A DNA stretch of 56,033 nt, from assembly GCA_937919225.1 (NCBI GenBank), contig CALFRH010000063.1, positions 1-56,033 on the forward strand, in the 5' to 3' direction. This DNA is from an uncultured Parvularcula sp. (lineage in GTDB: Bacteria; Pseudomonadota; Alphaproteobacteria; Caulobacterales; Parvularculaceae). A program made the translations under genes and the position numbers. Each line of letters opens with the position of its first letter. The stretch's first letter is position 1. Positions 33,834-41,811 of the stretch are shown here, in pieces. The notes under the pieces are model-generated. The model ran no database searches, was not told the DNA's origin, and saw only the letters and a program-made list of their open reading frames with translations.

Positions 33834-34430
33834 ATGTCCCTCAAAATTGGATATTACCGGGTGAGTACGGCTGACCAGAACGCTGACTTGCAGATCGCAG
33901 CCCTTAAACAGGCCGGATGCGACAAGATTTACGGCGATACGGGCATATCTGGAGCCGAGCGCAACCGCCCGGAATTTGACCTTGCCATGAGCGCCATTTC
34001 TGGCGGCGGCAGCCTCATCGTTTGGCGGCTGGATCGCATGAGCCGTTCGCTGCAACATCTAATTGAGATTAACAAAACTCTGAGCACTCAAGGGGCGTAT
34101 TTTGAGTCTTTGACTGAGAAAATCGACACCTCCACGCCAATGGGGGAATTCGCCTTTCATATCATGGGCGCTGTCGCGCAGCTTGAGCGCGAAATCATTC
34201 GTGAACGCACTTTAGCTGGTTTGGCTTCGGCTGCCCTTCGCGGGAAGTCACCCGGCAGACCAAGAAAGCTCTCCTCTGATCAGCTCATCGAGGCTGACGA
34301 TTGCCTCATCACGTGCCAAGGCGATCCGAGGGATATCGCTCGTGAATTTGGCGTTCATCCTGAAACCATTAAACGCAACCTCAAAGGCGCTTTTCCTGAA
34401 CTCTGGGACCGCCCGGCGTGGATTTCATAG
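33834..34430 (+). CDS. Serine recombinase of the resolvase/invertase family
   Basis: A 198-residue protein from the ATG at 33834 (AAAGGA upstream). The catalytic serine is in GYYRVSTADQNADLQ (S11). The conserved DTGISGAERNRPEF, LIVWRLDRMSRSLQHL and GEFAFHIMGAVAQLEREIIRERT follow, including the long E-helix. The C-terminal helix-turn-helix is DPRDIAREFGVHPETIKRNL, and the linker GKSPGRPRKLS is typical. Length matches small resolvases/invertases of the Tn3/Hin group. All catalytic residues are present. The nearby inverted sites are the probable substrate. Confidence 0.93.
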   Translation: MSLKIGYYRVSTADQNADLQIAALKQAGCDKIYGDTGISGAERNRPEFDLAMSAISGGGSLIVWRLDRMSRSLQHLIEINKTLSTQGAYFESLTEKIDTSTPMGEFAFHIMGAVAQLEREIIRERTLAGLASAALRGKSPGRPRKLSSDQLIEADDCLITCQGDPRDIAREFGVHPETIKRNLKGAFPELWDRPAWIS

Positions 34431-34441
34431 GGAGCGCTGCT

Positions 34442-34588
34442 ATGGACGATGAGACACTCAAAGCCCTGATCGATGATTGTATCGATGCAATGACTGAACT
34501 GGGCCGTGCGCAATCATTGCTTGAAAAAGCTCAAAGCAAAATCGAAGCAATTTCGCTGGTGCTATATAAGGAATGGGACCGGAAGTAG
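34442..34588 (+). CDS. Small helical protein after the recombinase
   Basis: A 48-residue protein (MDDETLKALIDDCIDAMTEL...), with GGGAG seven bases before the ATG at 34442 and only eleven bases after the recombinase stop. It is mostly helical and charged, ending LYKEWDRK. It could be an accessory factor of the recombinase; no family is recognised. The 190 bases after it contain no gene. Confidence 0.55.
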   Translation: MDDETLKALIDDCIDAMTELGRAQSLLEKAQSKIEAISLVLYKEWDRK

Positions 34589-34777
34589 CACTGTGCAACT
34601 TCGAAATATCCATGATTAAATTATGGCCTTGCCACAACCGCGCCACATGTTCAGAAATGTTGATTCAGGAAAGGGCGGGTTTCTGCGGGTTACGGCGTGT
34701 GACACCATGTGGCGTGAAGAGCGCCAATTAGACAGTATTCTGTAAACAAATGATCTATAAGCGATTGATTTATTTGA

Positions 34778-34826
34778 TGGAGCGGGCGACCGGGATCGAA
34801 CCGGCATATTCAGCTTGGAAGGCTGC
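34778..34826 (-). other. 3' half of tRNA-Gly(UCC): attachment-site scar
   Basis: Read on the minus strand, GCAGCCTTCCAAGC, then TGAATATGCC, GGTTCGATCCCGG and TCGCCCGCTCCA match the anticodon arm (anticodon UCC), T-arm, acceptor end and CCA of a tRNA-Gly. The 5' half is missing: upstream bases do not form a D-arm or the acceptor partner. Tyrosine integrases of mobile elements commonly leave such duplicated 3' tRNA halves at one end. It lies 60 bases from an integrase gene. The last 12-13 bases (TCGCCCGCTCCA) are shared with the intact tRNA-Gly at 40051. Confidence 0.8.
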
Positions 34827-34885
34827 AAAGAAAGCCGCGCTCACCGCTACTTAGCGCTCCTGCGCCACATCCACGCCACATGATT

Positions 34886-36076
34886 TTAAAGAAATTCGCT
34901 AGCAAGCTGATCAGCAGTCTGTCGGTGCTCTTCTTCTCGGTCTTTCATAAGGTGCCCGTAGACGTCGAGTGTGACCTCAGCGCTTGCGTGCCCTAAACGC
35001 GATTGGATGAATTTGAGATCCTTGCCTAAAGCAATCAATTTCGAAGCATAGTAGTGCCGAAGAGCATGTGGCGTATACTTTGGGCGCAGCTTTCTCTTTC
35101 CCCGCGCCACACGCATCACTTCAAGGCCCGCTTCCTTCATGACGGGCTGCCAGCCATCATAATCGAAGTTACATCGCATGAGCGGTTTGCCAGAAGCGGC
35201 AGGAAAGACCAGATCGTGCGGTGATTGAGGGCAAACTTGCCGCCAAAGCTCAACTTCATCTCTTACTTTCGATGACAGTTCTATGGTCCGGTAAGCCGCT
35301 CTGGATTTAACAGGGCCAAGTACGCCGAGTTTGTCGGCGCGCTGTTTAATGTGAATATGATCTGTGCCTATGTTGTCCCAACTTAGGCCTCTCAACTCGG
35401 ACATCCGTAATCCTGTAAATATCTGGAGAAGGATCATTGGGCGGTAACGCTGCCAGGCCTTGTGATATCTCGGACCCTTACTCATCAGAGCCTGGGTCGC
35501 GTCAAGGATCTGTCTGATTTCCTCGTCGGAAGGAATTTCGATATCGGACTTGTGGATAGTCGAGCGCCCGGACGAACGAATGGATATACCGATTGCCGGG
35601 TTACCGGGCATATGACCCTGCACGCCCATCTCTTTTAGAACAGAGCTAAAAGAGGAGAGCGTGCGACGCGCGAGATCGCGCGAGTAGTTTTCTAGGAGCC
35701 ATGTGCGAAACTGCACAATGTCGGTTGGTGTCAGTTGATATACGGGTTTGTTCCAGGAATATGCATGCATAATTTTGGCGCGGCGTTGATATTCGATCAG
35801 CGTCATAGTCTCGACAGGCTCGCGTCCATCGCGCCCGATCTTTTCACAAATATTGAGCCATAGCTCAATTGAATCTGAAACGCTTAGATCTGACGCCATT
35901 GCCGTAGGCGCCGCTAATCCAGTCTCTTCGAGGTCTTTTTCAGCTTTGAATTGTTGAGCCAGTTTTGACCGCGTAAACGTCTTATAGCCAAACCCGCTCT
36001 TATTGGATTTGTCGATATACCTTACCTGATATCCGATGCTGCCATCGGAGTTCTGTCTCCTTCGAATGTCTGCCAT
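34886..36076 (-). CDS. int: Tyrosine integrase of the tRNA-Gly element (integrase A)
   Basis: A 396-residue phage-type integrase. I start at the ATG at 36076 (MADIRRRQNSDGSIGYQVRY); a TTG three codons earlier is possible, and no strong ribosome-binding site is visible for either. An N-terminal arm-binding part and a SAM-like core-binding domain precede the catalytic domain, with IFTGLRMSELRGLSWDN (catalytic R), HALRHYYASKLIALG (HxxR) and LGHASAEVTLDVYGHLM (nucleophile Y). All catalytic residues are present. The 21-bp operator at 36087 sits directly before the start. It is the last gene of a three-gene operon with two small proteins that could serve as excisionase and regulator. Confidence 0.92.
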   Translation of the reverse strand: MADIRRRQNSDGSIGYQVRYIDKSNKSGFGYKTFTRSKLAQQFKAEKDLEETGLAAPTAMASDLSVSDSIELWLNICEKIGRDGREPVETMTLIEYQRRAKIMHAYSWNKPVYQLTPTDIVQFRTWLLENYSRDLARRTLSSFSSVLKEMGVQGHMPGNPAIGISIRSSGRSTIHKSDIEIPSDEEIRQILDATQALMSKGPRYHKAWQRYRPMILLQIFTGLRMSELRGLSWDNIGTDHIHIKQRADKLGVLGPVKSRAAYRTIELSSKVRDEVELWRQVCPQSPHDLVFPAASGKPLMRCNFDYDGWQPVMKEAGLEVMRVARGKRKLRPKYTPHALRHYYASKLIALGKDLKFIQSRLGHASAEVTLDVYGHLMKDREEEHRQTADQLASEFL

Positions 36077-36086
36077 TATTTTCAAT

Positions 36087-36107
36087 ATACAGAATATTAT
36101 TCTGTAT
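36087..36107. promoter_or_regulatory. Palindromic operator upstream of integrase A
   Basis: ATACAGAAT (36087-36095) and ATTCTGTAT (36099-36107) form a perfect inverted repeat with a 3-base spacer. It lies between the stop of the excisionase-like gene and the integrase start, 11 bases before the ATG, so a bound protein would block transcription or translation start. Confidence 0.7.
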
Positions 36108-36115
36108 GTGAATCG

Positions 36116-36349
36116 TTAGTTTCGTATGTTGTTTTCCGCCTGCACCTGACGCTCGATATACAAGCTAATCAGCGTGCCTTTCTCAATCTTCAAACGACCA
36201 TCAATCGGATCAACAAAAAAAGGAAGTTTTCGTTTCCCATGGGCATCTGGCTCGGCAGCCCTTCTTATCTGTTTATCGGACAGATCGATACCAAGTACGG
36301 AAAGTTCTTCCCTGGCCTCTCCAAGATCAAGGTAAAACGGCCTACTCAT
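36116..36349 (-). CDS. Small excisionase-like protein
   Basis: A 77-residue protein from the ATG at 36349 (GGAG upstream). The segment LGEAREELSVLGIDLSDKQIRRAAEPDAHGKRKLPFFVDP is laid out like the winged helix-turn-helix of excisionases and MerR-type regulators: helix, turn, recognition helix with RR, then a beta wing. It lies directly before the integrase gene. It overlaps the preceding gene by eight bases. The role as excisionase is inferred from place and size. Confidence 0.55.
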   Translation of the reverse strand: MSRPFYLDLGEAREELSVLGIDLSDKQIRRAAEPDAHGKRKLPFFVDPIDGRLKIEKGTLISLYIERQVQAENNIRN

Positions 36350-36605
36350 GATCATGCTCCATCCAGGGTGTTTCAAAATGCTCTGCAGCACAGGGATAAG
36401 GCCCTTCTGAATGAACCTCGTTTACATCACCGCCTCTTTGATCGATGCAACGCACCTCATTTCCAAAGCCGTTTGTGAAGCTGAGATAGATTGTCGTGTT
36501 CCTGGCGTGTCTGACTGCAAACCTGTCTTCAAGCCGGTTTAGTTGTTCAAATATCGTTTGTCTTAGCTGATAGATCGTCAGCTCACGCCTTATTGTAATT
36601 TTCAT
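36342..36605 (-). CDS. Small protein, first gene of the integrase operon
   Basis: An 87-residue protein (MKITIRRELTIYQLRQTIFE...), with a strong GGGAGGTCAT before the ATG at 36605. It has a helical N-terminal part, then a strand-rich segment (TTIYLSFTNGFGNEVRCID). It overlaps the excisionase-like gene by eight bases. No family is recognised. The divergent promoter region at 36606-36755 separates it from the next plus-strand gene. Confidence 0.6.
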   Translation of the reverse strand: MKITIRRELTIYQLRQTIFEQLNRLEDRFAVRHARNTTIYLSFTNGFGNEVRCIDQRGGDVNEVHSEGPYPCAAEHFETPWMEHDHE

Positions 36606-36709
36606 ATGACCTCCCCATTGATCGTATTTTTGTTGTCATCACCCCTCCATAATACAGCCTATGGTTACCTTATGACAAATTTACTTGTGCTGCGACGCGC
36701 AAAACCCTC

Positions 36710-36741
36710 TCAGAATACGAGGAAAATATAGCGTATTCTGA
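36710..36741. promoter_or_regulatory. Inverted repeat operator in a divergent promoter region
   Basis: TCAGAATACG (36710-36719) and CGTATTCTGA (36732-36741) form a perfect 10-bp inverted repeat around a 12-base spacer. The half-site CAGAAT/ATTCTG is the same as in the integrase operator at 36087, so the same protein may bind both. It lies 15 bases before the start at 36756. Confidence 0.6.
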
Positions 36742-36755
36742 ATTACTACCTGGGC

Positions 36756-36977
36756 ATGGAGAAAGTGTCCGAAATCGAAATCGAAGCGGCACTCGCCAGT
36801 CTGGCAAGACTGATTGAGCGCTATGGCGATCAGTACTGGCCGCTTTTTGAGAGGCTTGAGACAGAGCTATATTCTCGAAATATGAAAGCTGCTCGGTTGA
36901 ACCGTTATGGGGCTGGCGCTTCCTTATTAAAACATGAGAAAACTGATAGCCGATCTTTAAAGGTTCATCGCCTCTAA
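36756..36977 (+). CDS. Small helical hypothetical protein
   Basis: A 73-residue protein (MEKVSEIEIEAALASLARLI...). The segment RYGDQYWPLFERLETEL, then AARLNRYG, is a pattern I have seen in short alphaproteobacterial hypotheticals near mobile elements. No clear ribosome-binding site precedes the ATG, and the start may be leaderless from the operator region. The function is unknown. The 236 bases between it and the next gene contain nothing else that I recognise. Confidence 0.55.
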   Translation: MEKVSEIEIEAALASLARLIERYGDQYWPLFERLETELYSRNMKAARLNRYGAGASLLKHEKTDSRSLKVHRL

Positions 36978-37213
36978 ACTGAGCGCAATAGAAAGCCTTA
37001 AGAGCATTTTTCGCCCCAATAAGACATTCGGCGTTGGTACACCTAACGGCAGATTAATCCTGGTTGCGGACATAAGCTTGTCGGTTCTTTTATTCTAATA
37101 TACACTGTTTTGGATGCTGCTGCTATTGACCAAAACTAAAGCAGAAGTGCTATGAAATTAGTCAGCATTATGCATTTTACGCGACTTACTAGGAACAACC
37201 AAGCAACTCTGAC

Positions 37214-38404
37214 ATGCCAAGGTTTATCTACTTGGATAGTAGCGATTTTTCTAATTTAGCGCATAACGCCGAAAATATTGAATTCGCAACAATGCGCAAG
37301 TTGTTGTTGCAAGGCGTAGCTGATAACAAAATCGCTGTGCCATTCTCATACGTTCATTTGTCGGAGATGCTGCCGACGGTACATGAACAAACTGATTACG
37401 CGATTGCCCGCGCAAAAGCCATCAAAGCGATTTGTCAAACCACAGTCTTCGTTGATCCATTCACATTCCACAGGACCGAACTTCGTCATGCGTTGGACGG
37501 CTCGTATGAACCTGCCGAGATCGTGGACGAATTAGCCAGATTCGATGGTAAGTGGTTGCCCGGCTTTGATCTCGTAGATAGGCTTAAAGGTCGCAACTTG
37601 TATCTTGCCGAAGAGTGCGCAGGAACCCGTCAACGTCGACGCCGATATATGCGCGAGCGTGAGAAGCTTGTTCAACGGTATATTTCAGACACCGCAAAGC
37701 TAAATGTATTTGAAGACCCGGCCGAGCTCCGAGATCTCGTGGAAAGTGCATTCTCTGGTAAGATCACAAACGATGAATTGAGCCTGATAATTGAGAGAAA
37801 ATTTTTCGATCTCGAGACGCTTGTGCGGCGATACCATTCAACGAAAAGCCCATACGGAAAGATGAAAGAAAGCCTACAATCAATGGGGGATATGTTTTCT
37901 AGCACTTATAGCGCACTTGTTGACATAACCTTTGATGTTACGGAAGCGGCCAAGCGAGCAAAAGAAAAATCATCTGCCCACGATCTGATTGATTTTGGCG
38001 TGCAAGTGATTAGGGACAAGTTACTTTTGGGATTGTATGATGTTAGAAAACAGTATGCTCACCGTCTGTTCAAAGAAGATCAAATTGATGAAAGGACACT
38101 GCAAAGAGCATTGCCGCTTTGCCAAAGCATAAACGCATCATTTGGATTTATGGCTAAGAGAATGTTATCAATTTTTGATGGCGTGATGACGGGTTCTATT
38201 TCGCTACGCAAAGCTCCCAAGCAGTACAAATCTAGTGATGCAGGTGATGCGCAACATATTTCTTATTTGCCATATTCCGATTTATTTCGATGTGAGCAAC
38301 GTACAAGTAAGGTGTTGGCCGATATGAATATGTTTCAGGATGGAAGAATTTGTGACACACCAGAGGTCTTTAACCGCAAATTGTTGAACCTACTGCAAAC
38401 GTAG
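37214..38404 (+). CDS. PIN-like nuclease domain protein with long helical insertion (cargo gene)
   Basis: A 396-residue protein. It starts with PRFIYLDSSDFSNLAHNA, a first beta strand with a catalytic-type aspartate (D8, D11), and near the end has SSDAGDAQHISYLPYSDLF, then CEQRTSKVLADM, which match the acidic strand and loop that complete a PIN fold. In between, residues about 90-330 are helical and charged (RQRRRRYMREREKLVQRY). Typical PIN toxins are about 130 residues, so this is an elaborated form. It is the only sizeable cargo gene between integrase A and integrase B. A defence role is possible (inference); no antitoxin gene is adjacent. Confidence 0.65.
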   Translation: MPRFIYLDSSDFSNLAHNAENIEFATMRKLLLQGVADNKIAVPFSYVHLSEMLPTVHEQTDYAIARAKAIKAICQTTVFVDPFTFHRTELRHALDGSYEPAEIVDELARFDGKWLPGFDLVDRLKGRNLYLAEECAGTRQRRRRYMREREKLVQRYISDTAKLNVFEDPAELRDLVESAFSGKITNDELSLIIERKFFDLETLVRRYHSTKSPYGKMKESLQSMGDMFSSTYSALVDITFDVTEAAKRAKEKSSAHDLIDFGVQVIRDKLLLGLYDVRKQYAHRLFKEDQIDERTLQRALPLCQSINASFGFMAKRMLSIFDGVMTGSISLRKAPKQYKSSDAGDAQHISYLPYSDLFRCEQRTSKVLADMNMFQDGRICDTPEVFNRKLLNLLQT

Positions 38405-38539
38405 ATTCAATATTTACATCAGTGGTGATGTCGGCTTTTGCGTGCATTGCTCCCGCAGAGGCTTGAAAGTCGAATGACGGCTTCTGGCGAAAATGCACCA
38501 TTCTCTGTTTTGAGGATCGCTGATGTGAACTTAACGCGT

Positions 38540-39937
38540 CTAAACTATCCCTTCGAGAAAAGGATGCGCAATCTTTAAAAGCTCGTCCCGCCTGAAGCTG
38601 AGCGCGCCGCCATCACCGTAGGCTGGTCTTTTATTCGTATGCCCCATGAGCGTGAGGCGAAGATCATGATCAATTCCTGCTTCCAGCATCCGTTTTTCGA
38701 ATGAATGGCGAAATGAATAGATTTTGTGGTCCGGTGTAGGGAACAACCGCCGAACTTTGAATGCCTTCATGAGTGTTTGTGAGAGCAAATCTGGTTTATC
38801 TCTATAGTGATCGAATCCGTTTGGGAATCTACGCATAGCTTCAAGGGAAACCCCCACAAGGGGGATCTCGCGAATTGAGGCTTGCGTTTTGATTTCACGG
38901 TTGCGCTTAGGCCGGATGCAAATGTGCGGCACCTCATGATCCAGCAAGATATCTTCTTCCATCAAATTGGCGATTTCGCCCGGACGGCACCCAGTTTCGA
39001 TGAGAGCGTAGAGAATGTGCCAGGCTTGCGTGTTCACACCTGCAAAAAGACCCGGCACGAGAATTTTGCTGCGTACCCAATCATTTTCAAAGGGCGGAAC
39101 TTCGCCTTTGAGTTTGTCCTTGAATGAGAGATTGCGAAATGGATTGGATCGGTCTTCCTCGCCCATAAACTTGCAATACTCTCCATAGAGCTTGCGCACA
39201 TTACCAATGTCGCGATTAGCGGTATTAGCCGTAAGGGGTTTTTGTCCGGGCTTCTCGGTCAGACGATCCCGCCACCAATTGTAGTATCGTTGCGCGTCCT
39301 GCCGGGTGATCGAAAACAGCGGCTTATCGCCAATAAGATCGATGAGATATTGCACACCGCGTTGTTTGGTTTTCTTCCAAAGGCGCAATTGACTTTCTGA
39401 CTTGCCCAGCTGTTCGTCAGCGGCAATTTCCTCGCAGTAGATCTCAAAGGCTTCACTGATGGTCACGGGCGGTGGCGATGCGCCGCCTAATACCGCTTCG
39501 GCCTCATGCTCTTCTTGTGGGCTTTTGCGCCCTCTATCCTGCAGATTTACTGTGCTTACCCTTTCAACAATTTCAGCGATGCTGGCCGCTTCAGCCAGAT
39601 CAGCGGCGGGCACATAGGTAAAGCCTCTGGCAAGTGCACGTTTTCCAGCCGCATCGTATCGGCGCTGAGCGACCATCCTTTGGGATTTCTCGCCTTGAGG
39701 TCCAGCGGCTTCGCCATTGATCCCTGCCAAGGACGCCCAGAACAAATTATCCGCTTCAATAAGTGCATCGCGCCGTTCTCTAGCGGCATCCAAGGACGTG
39801 GTTTTCAGTGAGAAGCGCAGCCGCTTCCTATCATCAAAAGCGGCATATCGGGCGGGCACACGGCGGTTGTAATGCCAGTGCCCATCTCTCAACTCGAGGT
39901 TCTTCGTTTCGCCTTGCATCACCCTGCGCGCCGTCAT
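38540..39937 (-). CDS. int: Tyrosine integrase next to tRNA-Gly (integrase B)
   Basis: A 465-residue integrase. I start at the ATG at 39937 (MTARRVMQGETKNL); the ATG at 39919 (MQGETKNLELRDGHWHYNRR), with AGGGTG just before it, is an alternative, and a TTG lies at 39949. The N-terminus has a DUF6538-like arm (LRDGHWHYNRRVPARY), then a core-binding domain. The catalytic domain has IETGCRPGEIANLMEEDI (R), IYSFRHSFEKRMLEAG (xxxR-H, with Y in place of the first H), LMGHTNKRPAYGDG (nucleophile Y). It lies about 115 bases from the 3' end of tRNA-Gly and is transcribed away from it, as expected for an integrase at its attachment site. Confidence 0.9.
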   Translation of the reverse strand: MTARRVMQGETKNLELRDGHWHYNRRVPARYAAFDDRKRLRFSLKTTSLDAARERRDALIEADNLFWASLAGINGEAAGPQGEKSQRMVAQRRYDAAGKRALARGFTYVPAADLAEAASIAEIVERVSTVNLQDRGRKSPQEEHEAEAVLGGASPPPVTISEAFEIYCEEIAADEQLGKSESQLRLWKKTKQRGVQYLIDLIGDKPLFSITRQDAQRYYNWWRDRLTEKPGQKPLTANTANRDIGNVRKLYGEYCKFMGEEDRSNPFRNLSFKDKLKGEVPPFENDWVRSKILVPGLFAGVNTQAWHILYALIETGCRPGEIANLMEEDILLDHEVPHICIRPKRNREIKTQASIREIPLVGVSLEAMRRFPNGFDHYRDKPDLLSQTLMKAFKVRRLFPTPDHKIYSFRHSFEKRMLEAGIDHDLRLTLMGHTNKRPAYGDGGALSFRRDELLKIAHPFLEGIV

Positions 39938-39939
39938 GT

Positions 39940-39975
39940 TGGTACACAAATTGGTACGCGTTTTGGTCCACGTTT
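39940..39975. repeat. Three tandem 12-bp repeats by the integrase B attachment site
   Basis: TTGGTACACAAA, TTGGTACGCGTT and TTGGTCCACGTT follow each other with an exact 12-bp period and a constant TTGGT at the start. They overlap the region just before the integrase start and lie 75 bases from the tRNA 3' end, the expected place of arm-type integrase binding sites. Confidence 0.65.
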
Positions 39976-40050
39976 TCCTCGTATTGACTCGAAAACGGCC
40001 GGCAGTGTCAATTAAGCCATTGATGTGTATGGGCTATTTTGGTGGTGATA

Positions 40051-40125
40051 TGGAGCGGGCGATGCGATTCGAACGCACGACCCTCACCTTGGCAAGGTGA
40101 TGCTCTACCCCTGAGCTACGCCCGC
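40051..40125 (-). tRNA. tRNA-Gly (anticodon GCC)
   Basis: On the minus strand the acceptor stem GCGGGCG pairs with CGCCCGC. The D-arm is AGCTCAGGGGTAGAGC, the anticodon arm is CACCTTGCCAAGGTG with anticodon GCC, and the T-arm is GTGCGTTCGAATCGCAT; TCCA at the 3' end includes an encoded CCA. All arms pair. It appears intact, so the element integrated at its 3' end restores the gene. Confidence 0.95.
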
Positions 40126-40227
40126 TCACTGCCGGATAGATATCGGCGAAGTAGCTATAAAGAGCAGCCGTTCGGAAAGTGCAAGGGGAAAGTTGCGCAA
40201 TCCCTCACCCTTCGGCAGGGAGGGGCG

Positions 40228-40761
40228 ATGGTAGAGAATTCCCCCAATGAAGCCCGGGTCTATGAGTGGCTGCGCGCGCGCAACCATCCCTTTGAGGTGC
40301 AGGAGCACAAACCCATTTACACCGTTGCTGAGGGGGAAGAAGTCAGGCGCACCATGCCGGGAGGCTTTGCCAAAAACCTTCTCGTGACGGACAAGAAAAG
40401 CGCCCTGCGGCTGCTCGTGGCCCTTGGCACCATCCAAGTGGACCTAAAGGGCACCGCGAAAGCCATTGGCGCCGCTGGCCGGTTTTCCTTCGCGAAGGAA
40501 GAGCGGATGGTGGAGGCCCTTGGCGTCACACCCGGGTCCGTCACCCCGCTCGCCCTCATCCATGAGGGAAGCCATCTGATCAAAGAGGTCGTTTTGGATA
40601 CGAACCTATTGGCCCATAATCCGATCTGGTGCCATCCCTTGCGCAACAATGCCTCCCTAGCCTTGAGCGCTGAGGCCTTGCTCGACTTTGTCAAAGCGCA
40701 TCATGGGGACCCTCGGCTTTTAGATCTAAGTCAGCCAATGGAAACAACCACCGCCTCTTAA
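40228..40761 (+). CDS. ProX/YbaK-type aminoacyl-tRNA deacylase
   Basis: A 177-residue protein of the YbaK/ProX (prolyl-tRNA editing) family: VYEWLRARNHPFEVQEHKPIYTVAEGEE at the start, GFAKNLLVTDKKSALRLLVAL, then TPLALIHEGSHLIKEVVLD and WCHPLRNNASLALSAEALLDFV. The PrdX branch hydrolyses Ala-tRNA-Pro and similar mischarged tRNAs. The ATG at 40228 has GGGAGGGG just upstream. It is the first core gene right of tRNA-Gly and probably forms an operon with the thioredoxin gene 67 bases downstream. Confidence 0.88.
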   Translation: MVENSPNEARVYEWLRARNHPFEVQEHKPIYTVAEGEEVRRTMPGGFAKNLLVTDKKSALRLLVALGTIQVDLKGTAKAIGAAGRFSFAKEERMVEALGVTPGSVTPLALIHEGSHLIKEVVLDTNLLAHNPIWCHPLRNNASLALSAEALLDFVKAHHGDPRLLDLSQPMETTTAS

Positions 40762-40828
40762 GAGGAGGCTCTTGCTCACCGGGCGATGCAACGCCATTTA
40801 GCACTTAAGAAAGACCGTAAGGACCACC

Positions 40829-41779
40829 ATGACCGAGATTATTGGCGCGGGCGGCGCCGCGACGGGCGGGAAAAATGACCTCGTCAAAGATGCCACCATC
40901 GAAACCTTCCAACAGGATGTGATGGAAGCCTCTATGGAGGTGCCAGTCGTCGTTGATTTCTGGGCCAGCTGGTGCGGGCCCTGCAAAACCCTTGGCCCCA
41001 TTTTGGAAAGCCAAATTACCGCCCGCGGCGGCAAAGTGAGAATGGTGAAGGTCGACACTGACAAGAACCAAATGCTGGCCCAACAGCTTCGCATCCAGTC
41101 CTTGCCCACGGTGATGGCCTTTGTCGGTGGGCAGCCTGTCGATGGCTTCACCGGCGCCCTCCCCGATAGCCAGGTAAGCCAATTCCTCGACAGGGTGGTT
41201 TCGATGGCGGAACAGGCGGGCCTTAAAGGTCGGGGCGCCGCTGACCCCAAGGCCCTGGTGGAAGCCGGCGAAGAGGCACTCACCGCCGGTGACCTGCCGG
41301 GGGCGATGCAGGCCTTCGGTGCCGCCGTCGATGCCTCAGAAGCCGGCAGTGACGACCAGGTCGCCGCCCTCGCCGGGATGGCGCGCTGCGCCCTTGAGGT
41401 CGGCAACAGGGAACAGGCCGAGCAGATGCTGGCCATGGTGCCCGCGGCGAAGGAAAGCCACCCTGCTGTCGCTCAGGTAAAAGCTGTGATGGCCCTCGGA
41501 TCCGGCAATGCCGATGCGGGCAGTTTGCAAGAAAAAGAAGCTGCTGTGGCCGCGGCGCCCCAGGATCCTGAGAGTCTTTTTGCATTGGGCGAGGCACAGA
41601 TCGACGCAGGAGACGTGGAAAATGCGATCAGCGCTCTACTTTCTTCTATAGAGCAAGACAAAGAATGGAACGAAGGGGCCGCCAAAGCCAAGCTTTTGAC
41701 GGTATTTGAGGCCCTAGGGGCCACCCACCCGGCGGTCAAAGCGGGCCGTCGGCGATTATCCTCCCTGCTGTTTGCATAG
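40829..41779 (+). CDS. cnoX: Thioredoxin-fold protein with TPR-like C-terminus (CnoX/YbbN type)
   Basis: A 316-residue protein. The thioredoxin domain (residues 20-125) has VVVDFWASWCGPCKTLGP with the redox-active CGPC at residues 49-52 and SLPTVMAF with the cis-proline. The rest (about 130-316) is helical TPR (GDLPGAMQAFGAAVDASE, LFALGEAQIDAGDVENAISALLSS). Family knowledge: CnoX couples a thioredoxin-like domain to chaperones and protects proteins from oxidative overoxidation; E. coli YbbN lacks the two cysteines, whereas alphaproteobacterial forms usually keep them. AAGGACC precedes the start. A Lon-N gene follows within 32 bases. Confidence 0.88.
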   Translation: MTEIIGAGGAATGGKNDLVKDATIETFQQDVMEASMEVPVVVDFWASWCGPCKTLGPILESQITARGGKVRMVKVDTDKNQMLAQQLRIQSLPTVMAFVGGQPVDGFTGALPDSQVSQFLDRVVSMAEQAGLKGRGAADPKALVEAGEEALTAGDLPGAMQAFGAAVDASEAGSDDQVAALAGMARCALEVGNREQAEQMLAMVPAAKESHPAVAQVKAVMALGSGNADAGSLQEKEAAVAAAPQDPESLFALGEAQIDAGDVENAISALLSSIEQDKEWNEGAAKAKLLTVFEALGATHPAVKAGRRRLSSLLFA

Positions 41780-41811
41780 ACGAGGCGGGAGCGACGCAAA
41801 AAGGACAGAGA

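Noticed and set aside
34778-34860. A full second tRNA gene
   Set aside because: Only the anticodon arm, T-arm and acceptor end match tRNA-Gly; the upstream bases do not form a D-arm or pair with the acceptor, so it is a fragment.
40755-40766. Palindrome CCTCTTAAGAGG after the deacylase gene
   Set aside because: It is short, without T-run or neighbouring repeats, and likely chance.
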